DNA of 64,000 nt from Melastoma dodecandrum (lineage: Eukaryota > Streptophyta > Magnoliopsida > Myrtales > Melastomataceae): the NCBI GenBank assembly GCA_029817715.1, contig JARUPY010000083.1, positions 4,154,001 through 4,218,000 of the forward strand, given 5' to 3'. The number at the start of each line of letters is the position of its first letter. Position 1 is the stretch's first letter. Shown piece after piece: positions 56,500-64,000 of the stretch. Under the pieces are notes generated by a model, which was not told the origin of the DNA, ran no database searches, and worked only from the letters and a program-made list of their open reading frames with translations. The translations under genes were made by a program, and so were the position numbers.

Positions 56500-58060
56500 G
56501 ATTTGTGACCAAATACTTCGTGGAACCATTCATTTGGACATGGATATTGTTTAAACCATGTAAAGTTATTTTGGGATTCAATGATGGCGATGCCTATCAC
56601 TACGGATTGGTCAAAGGACCGTTTGGTCGAAGTTTAGGGATGTCGAAGTACGACTCGTCGAAGTTAGGTGCGTCGAAGTACGACAAGGCCAAGGTCGATC
56701 GAGATGTTTCAACACTTAGTCAATTTTCGGCGAAAACTTCATCAGGATGTAGTCAAAATAGGTAGTGTACGGTTAGTATAAATAAGACGTGTGCCAAATG
56801 TGTATGACCGTTATGTTAGCAATTACAATTAACGATTTTATTAGCAGTTATCGTTTAGATAGAATTAGATTTCAGTATAAATATGCAGTCGGTCTTGTGT
56901 AAAAAATAATGACAATCATTCAAAGACCCCGAATGGCTACTTGATTGTCTTACTGTATTTTTCTCTCCAGAAATTGAAGTAAGTGTTATTGTTAACACAA
57001 TCTTTTCTCCGTTCTGTTTATCACAGTGTTTCTAAAAGACTTGGTGACCACATTCTTTAAACACTGTTTAGTCCCATAACAATGCCCGACGTGTTTAGTC
57101 GGCACGAATCCGATCTTTTCAGCGTGACACGTTTTTGGCAACCACAGTGGGAGCCGGAAACAAGTTTCGTATGAAAACGCGGAATGCCAAGAACGCGGAG
57201 CATAGCGAGAATGACTGCGAATCGTAGTGATTTTAAAACAAACACCGAGGGTGGTCAAATCAACCATGTTGGTAATTCTCAGCCTGGGCATCTGCAGAAT
57301 CCTCTTTCACCACGGTCTGACCATTAGAATTCTCAAGGAACCGTCAATATTGATGCGATTATGAGAATGCAGATACGGATCCAGGAAAATCTGTTGGATA
57401 TGCAAAGACAATTCTGGGGCTTGACTGAAAGGATTGATGAATACTTTCCGGCTACTTTGGCCAGAAGAGCATCAATTTTGGAGGGAAAGCGTAGAATTAG
57501 TTGCGGTCCTAACTTGGATCAAGAAAATTTTCAACCAAGTGATGAGTATCATGTTGGAACGAGTAGGCCTAGGGTCACACAGGACGTTAGAGGACCCTAT
57601 ACTCCTGTTTGTGGTCAGCACTTGGGACAGAACTTCGATGGTGATGATGAGGGTGAATATGGGCCAACTGCTTATGCGCCATCCAATCGTGGAGTCTTTA
57701 TACTCGATCTGCAGTCGAAGACCCTGAGAGAATTCCTCCTGTAGATATTCTAATGAGAATGAACCTTTTCGAAGAAATTCCTAAGGAACGTCCTGCTACT
57801 GATGGGGAAAGGCAAACTTTTGATATGGAACGACCTCAAATAGAGAGAGAGAGAGAGGTCCTTCGAAAGAGGTATTCTTAGGGCCCCCGCGAGGCATCTC
57901 GAAACTGCAGATGCCAGAGATTTGGTTACTCGATTGGTCGAGCATATGGTCCCTGATGCGGCGCGAAGAGAAGAGTTGAACTTTTACAAAACGCCTTACC
58001 AGATTACATCGACGGAGATTACGATTACCCAGATTACAAAATTCCGGACTTTACTGAGTT
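56500..58060 (+). mobile_element. Ty3/gypsy remnant: LTR end, primer site and partial gag
   Basis: A retroelement LTR-like stretch with tataaata near 56875 is followed by tttttggcaaccacagtggg near 57130. That has the form of the non-Met primer region seen in Athila/Ogre-type gypsy elements. A gag-like frame begins at 57361 (MRMQIRIQENLLDMQRQF). Near 57985-58060 a second frame reads DGDYDYPDYKIPDFTEFS, resembling the 'P.gyKvPdF..F.G' start of the gag core in that group. The element is cut off soon after and no second LTR or pol is present. Confidence 0.5.
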
Positions 58061-58635
58061 CTCTATTTGAGGGGTTTTGCTTCTTCTGGTATTTTTGTTC
58101 TCGTTAATTCACTGTGGAGTTGATTTGGGAGATTTTGCTTCTTTTCCCATCCATGTAACGAACTTTTTGGTGAGAAGTAGTTTACTTAATATTTAGGGTT
58201 TGCATTTTCCACCACCACCCCCATCCCCTTAACCCAATTCTCGGACAAATGTCCCCCGGCAACATTTATTACAATAGTAAGTTTAGTTTTAATTCAGAAT
58301 CTAACTAAGCTGACAACAAAAGCGACAATACTTTTCGCTTCGGTATTAACGAGAACGCGAGCCTAAATAAACACTTTCAACCCAACATTGTAATCTTGGA
58401 CCCAAAAAAATATTTTAGTCAAAATCATTTTTCCCGAAATATTTACAACATGACTAATAAATTAGATATTTGATGTCATTATTTAATTTTTTATAATTTT
58501 GAAAATCGTATATATAACCACCCAATTAACCCCGGTCTCCTTGCACCTCCCCCTCTTCATTCTTCTTACATCCGCGTCTTAAACTCACCCTCTCCGTTCC
58601 ATTCCTAACAGTGTACAGTACAGTTGAAGGGTCCG
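58061..58635 (+). promoter_or_regulatory. Promoter region of the ABCG transporter, with TATA box
   Basis: A TATA box, tatatataa, lies at 58509-58517, about 120 bp before the ATG. It is followed by a CT-rich leader typical of plant 5' untranslated regions. No other gene is seen. Confidence 0.65.
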
Positions 58636-61600
58636 ATGGAGGGATTCGAGAGGGTCAGGTCCGGCAGGAGGATGATGTCAGCGGCCGAGAGCATAACCCG
58701 GAGCTTCAGCACGAGTAGCTGGGGTATGGACGTGAGGCAGAATGCGGACGAGGAGGAGGAAGCGTTGATGTGGGCCGCGATCGAGAGGCTCCCCACCTAC
58801 GACAGGCTCAGGACGAGCATCATGCGATCCGTGGTCGAGAAGGATGAGAAGGTGGTTGTGAACCAGGAGGTCAACGTGAGGAAGCTTGACGTGAACGACC
58901 GGCTCGAGTTCATCAACAGGATGTTCAAGGTCGCCGAGGACGACAACGAGAAGTTCCTCGTCAAGTTCCGTCAACGCCTTGACAAGTAAGTTCGAGGCTT
59001 CCCGTGCTGGCCCCGGAACACAAACATCTCACTGACTAAGATCGTGCGATGTATTTCGAACAACGTAGGGTTGGGATTAAGCTTCCGGCGGTAGAGGTAA
59101 GGTTTGAAAACCTGACCATCGAAGCGGACTGCTATGTCGGGAGCAGGGCGCTCCCGACTCTCCCTAACGCGGCCCAAAACATCGCGGAATCAGCACTCGG
59201 GCTGCTCGGAATCCGATGGGCGAAAAGGAAGAAGCTCACCATCCTCAAGAATGTCTCGGGCATTGTCAAACCATCTAGGTGATATAATTTTCCCACACTA
59301 AATAAAGTATCTCGTAAACCTTAATTTCTAGTGGCCAGATTTGGACATTAATTACGAGCTCATGATCAATTAATCTCTAAATAAATGTGGCTTAAAAGGA
59401 TGGGTTTGCTGCTGGGACCACCTTCCTCGGGGAAGACGACTCTTTTGCTAGCTTTGGCCGGGAGATTAGACCCCACCCTTGAGGTACTCCATCATCATTA
59501 GCGATTCTCGTAAAATATTTTTTGATGAAAGCGTGAAATACAATATATTTGTTTTCAACAGGTTCAAGGCGATATCACTTACAATGGATACAAACTGGAT
59601 GAGTTCGTGCCGCGAAAGACCTCCGCGTACATAAGTCAGCACGATGTTCACGTTGCGGAGATGACTGTCAAGGAAACATTCGATTTCTCCGCAAGGTGCC
59701 AGGGGGTCGGAACTCGATACGGTAAGCGCCCTGATCGAAATTAAACCCGAACTTGTAAATCCTTCAAATCAATGGAAGTGAAAAGAGGAAGCCTATAAAT
59801 TTGGGTTGCAGAGCTGCTGAGTGAGCTAGCAAGAAGGGAGAAGCAAGCTGGAATATTCCCCGAACCAGAAGTCGATCTCTTCATGAAGGTAAAAGAAAAG
59901 ACTAAAAAAATGAGACTTACAGTTTTGATATTAATCAATCGTACGTACTCATTGATCATGAACTTTGGATTTAACGTTGTTTCTTTCTTTTTGGTTGGGT
60001 GGGTAATAACAGGCAACTGCAATGAAAGGAATGGAGAACAGCCTTATTACAGACTACACACTCAAAGTACGTTCTTACACTCAGACATCAAACTCCCCTC
60101 ATCCATTTTTGCTTTGGTAATGGTAGTTTTATTCACTTGTGGATCAAGATGAACGAAAACCCAGAATCAAAGTCAAACAACTACTATGTTTTTATTAGAC
60201 TTTTTCCACCAACTTTGTTATTTCTGTCTTTGAACATCCTGGGCCCCCAACCACACCCTTTGGCCTGATCATTTTCAGACTACGTAGCCGGTGAACGAAA
60301 CTTGCCGTTTTATAACCAACTCTTTGATGATCGTGTTTGTTTTTTCCCCCGGTTTGAACAGATATTAGGCCTCGACATATGTCGGGACACGATCGTCGGC
60401 AACGAGATGCTGCGAGGGATATCTGGCGGACAGAAGAAAAGGGTCACCACAGGTCACTATCTCGGCTTAGCTAGCAACTATTTTGGAAAAACTAATTCGG
60501 GTTACGTAGTCTAATGTATGATTCATCTTAAATACGATGCTTGAGACGTGCAGGGGAGATGATTGTGGGTCCCACCAAGACGCTGCTGATGGACGAGATA
60601 TCGACAGGGCTGGACAGCTCGACGACGTTTCAGATAGTGAAATGCTTGCAACAGATCGCGCACCTCACCGACGCCACCATCCTCATGTCATTGCTGCAAC
60701 CGGCCCCTGAGACGTTCGAGCTGTTCGACGATGTCATACTCCTGTCCGAGGGGCTGATCGTGTACGAGGGTCCGAGGGAGCACGTCCTCGAGTTCTTCCA
60801 GAGGTGCGGGTTCTCTTGTCCCGACAGGAAGGGCACTGCCGACTTCTTGCAAGAGGTAACCACTGAACATATTAATACTCTTCATTCAAGCGATTGGGCC
60901 TTCACGGCCCATTTGTCCGAATCGTTGGGCCCAATGGTTTCGGCCCATCGGGTCCATCCAGTGGGCCCAAAGCGTTTTAATGGGCCTAAGGAATTATGTT
61001 TTCGACAGGTTACTTCCAGGAAGGACCAAGAGCAGTACTGGACCGATAGGTCCAAGCCGTACAGATACGTAACAGTGGCCGAGTTCGCACAGAAGTTCAA
61101 GCACTTCCATGTCGGGATGCGCCTCGATAATGAGCTGTCCGTCCCCTTCGATAAAAGCCTGAGCCACAGGGCGGCCCTCGTGTTCTCCAAGTATTCATTA
61201 CCGACGACGGAGCTTCTCAAGGCCTGTTTTGACAAGGAATGGCTGCTCATCAAGAAGAACGCCTTCGTCTACATCTTCCGGTTCGTGCAGATCATACTCA
61301 TAGCCGTGGTCACGGCCACTGTTTACATAAGGAGCAGGATGCATACGAGGAACGAGGAGGATGGGGCGCTTTATATGGGCGCACTCATATTTACTCTCAT
61401 CATAAACATGTTCAACGGTTTCGCCGAGCTGTCGTTGACGCTGATGAGATTGCCGGTTCTTTACAAGCACAGAGACCTGTTTCATCCCGCCTGGACTTTC
61501 ACGCTTCCGAACTTTGTACTAAAGATTCCGATCTCGGCTGTCGAATCGCTGGTCTGGATGGTGTTCACATATTACAGCATCGGTTACGCTCCCGAAGCCA

Positions 61601-64000
61601 GCAGGTTCAACATCTTACTCTGCAATATCGATTTCATGAAATTTGCAGAAATCCTGCGGAAAATGTTTTTGGCATGGTCGGGTTTATGGAGTTCTGGTTT
61701 TCAGGTTCTTCAAGCAGCTGCTGTTGGTATTCCTGATCCAACAGATGGCATCCGGGCTGTTCAGGTTCATTGCTGGGGTATGCAAAACGGAGATTGTCTC
61801 AAGCAGTGGAGGATCTCTCTTGCTGCTCCTTGTTTTAATGCTGGGGGGATTCATTCTTCCAAGAGGTAAACCGGTTGCTGTCTTCCGATACACCATCTCC
61901 TCTTGTACTCTGAGATGCAGGCTGAGTCTGAACTTCTGTTTTGTGGCAGAACAAATTCCAAAATGGTGGAAATGGGGATACTGGGCGTCTCCTTTAAGCT
62001 ACGGTTACAATGCAATTGCTGTCAATGAGATGTTTGCGCCTCGATGGATGAATGAAAAGGTAGGTCTTGCTCCTCCGTTTTCTTCGTTATAGCATAATCT
62101 AGAGGAAGATTCATTACATGCATATCCTCGCAGGCATCGGATAACATTACAAGCTTAGGAATCCAGGTGCTCAAGAACTTTGATGTCTTCCAAGATAGAG
62201 ACTGGTATTGGATCGGCGCGGCAAGCCTGATGGGGTTCACAGTCTTCTTCAATTTGCTCTTCACCTTTGCGCTCACGTACTTCAGCCGTAAGCAACAATC
62301 GAGTAACGAAAAGTTGCCTGAAAACATCAAAATTTTTTGCTGATTGCTGTTTGTTGCAGCTCCTGGAAAACCACAAGCCATAATCTCCGAAGATTCTGCA
62401 GAAGAGGGTCACAGTCAAGGCGAGCTTGCAAGGGATCACCTCCTTGGGGTTGGTAAAAGAGGACAAGGTAAAGAATCCTAAGAATGTGATGTTACCACAT
62501 GTTTCTTCTATCAATCGAAACTTGATGTCTCGAGTTCCTGCAAATCACTAGGAGAAATGGAACTTTCAAGGGAAGCTGGACAAGTGACTAGCAATGCCTC
62601 GGGGATCTCTCCAAAGAGAGGAATGGTTCTGCCTTTCACGCCGCTAGCAATGTCCTTCGATGACGTGAATTACTACGTGGACATGCCGGCAGTGAGTTGC
62701 ATGAGCCATATTCATATCTCTTGAAATCACGCACATGTTTTTTTTCACACTGAAGCGAGTTTTTCATGGAGCGAAGGAAATGAAAGAGCAAGGGGTTCCC
62801 AAAGACAAGCTGAAGCTTCTGCAAGGAGTGACAGGCGCATTTAGGCCTGGTGTCCTTACCGCACTAATGGGAGTCAGTGGGGCTGGAAAGACAACCTTAA
62901 TGGATGTTTTGGCCGGAAGGAAGACCAGTGGATATGTTGAAGGTGATATTAGAATATCAGGTTTTCCGAAGAAGCAGGAAACTTTTGCTAGAATATCCGG
63001 ATACTGCGAACAGAACGATATCCACTCCCCGCAGGTCACTGTGAACGAATCCCTCATATTCTCAGCTTTTCTCCGGCTACCAAACGATGTCACCGACACG
63101 GAGAAAATGGTAAGAATATCCTCACAAGACGGGTTAGGCAAAGAACTGCTGCAAAGGCATAACTCCGTGGGGCTCTCTTTTCTTTAACAGATGTTTGTGG
63201 ATGAGGTGATGGAGCTGGTAGAGTTAGATACCCTCAAGGATGCCATAGTTGGACTCCCAGGTGTTACCGGGTTGTCGACCGAGCAAAGAAAACGGTTGAC
63301 TATCGCTGTGGAGCTCGTTTCGAATCCTTCGATCATATTCATGGATGAACCGACATCTGGACTCGATGCTAGAGCTGCCGCCATCGTTATGAGGACTGTG
63401 AGGAATACAGTGAACACCGGAAGAACTGTTGTTTGCACGATTCACCAGCCTAGCATTGACATATTTGAAGCTTTTGATGAGGTACTAGTCCGAAATTAGC
63501 ATCATTGAAGCAGATCATTTGCTGGTAACATTTTTTAGGGAACTAAATTCCGTTTACCTGAAAAAAAATCAGCTTTTGCTCATGAAAAGAGGAGGGCAGG
63601 TGATATACGCAGGCCCTTTGGGCAGGAACTCGCAAAAGGTCATCGAATACTTTGAGGTAATATCTCTTCTTCTTCTTTTTCTTCTTCTTTTCGGAAGTAA
63701 AATGCAGTCGCTTAAAAGTTTTTACTCGACTTCAGGCCATTCCAGGGGTCCCAAAAATTAAGGATAAGTACAACCCGGCAACATGGATGCTCGAGGTAAG
63801 CTCATTGGCAGCCGAAGTACGGATGGGGATTGACTTCGCTGAGAACTACAGATCGACGAGCTTATATCAGTAAGTCAGAGTTTTCCGGCAACGAAAGCAA
63901 TTTGTAGCTATTGTTTCGCCATGTCAGGGAAGATGATGTGTCTGCATTGGTGGCAGGAGAAACAAGGACTTAGTAAAGGAGCTCAGGACATCACCCCCGG
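58636..64000 (+). CDS. PDR-type (full-size) ABCG transporter, ABCG29/35/36 clade, 3' end beyond window
   Basis: Plasma-membrane ATP-driven exporter of the pleiotropic drug resistance type. Nineteen exons are visible: 58636-58985, 59069-59278, 59399-59483, 59562-59721, 59812-59888, 60013-60066, 60362-60452, 60554-60855, 61019-61604, 61705-61865, 61950-62059, 62134-62287, 62360-62467, 62552-62691, 62777-63109, 63191-63481, 63573-63656, 63736-63869 and 63957 onward. They join in frame with no stop over about 1158 residues (family about 1450). NBD1: GPPSSGKTT near 191, SGGQKKR near 335, TLLMDE near 352. Membrane segments run about 500-790 ([23 protein letters not shown]). NBD2: GVSGAGKTT near 895, [25 protein letters not shown]. 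The asymmetric NBD order is usual for PDR proteins. The gene looks intact as far as it is visible. Confidence 0.95.

Overview
The window is nuclear DNA of a flowering plant, most likely a eudicot (species not determined). It shows intron-bearing genes with GT-AG junctions, nuclear-encoded chloroplast proteins (PsaH, ribosomal protein S17), a hydroxypyruvate reductase, a PDR-type ABC transporter, and dense layers of plant transposons: Ty3/gypsy, TRIM, hAT-like, Mutator-like (MULE) and SINE.

Layout. 1-10 kb: a broken PPR-type gene split by a 6.1-kb Ty3/gypsy chromovirus (1835-7954, perfect 5-bp target duplication) and a 1.2-kb hAT-like element (7993-9160) that carries a methyltransferase gene fragment; a miniature LTR retrotransposon (TRIM) follows. 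10.5-21.6 kb: F-box gene remnants. An old gypsy element (15256-21072, minus strand) sits inside an F-box pseudogene. Beside it the junction between the LTR tip and the F-box exon has been amplified into a 4.1-kb tandem array of 324-325-bp units with a four-unit higher-order pattern. 21.8-31.3 kb: a degraded MULE with transposase pieces, a plant-mobile-domain (PMD) gene and a captured 3' piece of the RPS17 gene whose likely source lies 14 kb away. 31.3-37.5 kb: a CPL4-like RNA polymerase II CTD phosphatase gene (minus strand, eight coding exons) with a SINE and a 54-G run in introns. 37.9-46 kb: an old RPS17-tail duplicate, a broken SKP1-like gene, then RPS17 (minus) and PSAH (plus) sharing a 410-bp divergent promoter, then HPR2 (minus). 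46.2-56 kb: a 9.8-kb MULE with 800-bp terminal inverted repeats and a perfect 9-bp target duplication, carrying a ULP1-like protease gene convergent to a FAR1-type transposase. 56-58 kb: a 112-116-bp tandem repeat and a gypsy gag remnant. 58.6-64 kb: a PDR-type ABCG transporter that runs off the window end.

The working host genes appear to be CPL4-like (with one apparent 1-nt insertion), RPS17, PSAH, HPR2 and the ABCG transporter. RPS17 serves the plastid ribosome, PSAH photosystem I and HPR2 photorespiration, so three neighbouring genes support photosynthetic metabolism. The most novel feature is the LTR/F-box hybrid array, which looks like a satellite caught at birth. Second is the pair of MULEs carrying two different passenger genes (PMD and ULP1). 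Exon boundaries were set by eye from splice consensus and frame continuity; identities come from recognised motifs, not database searches.
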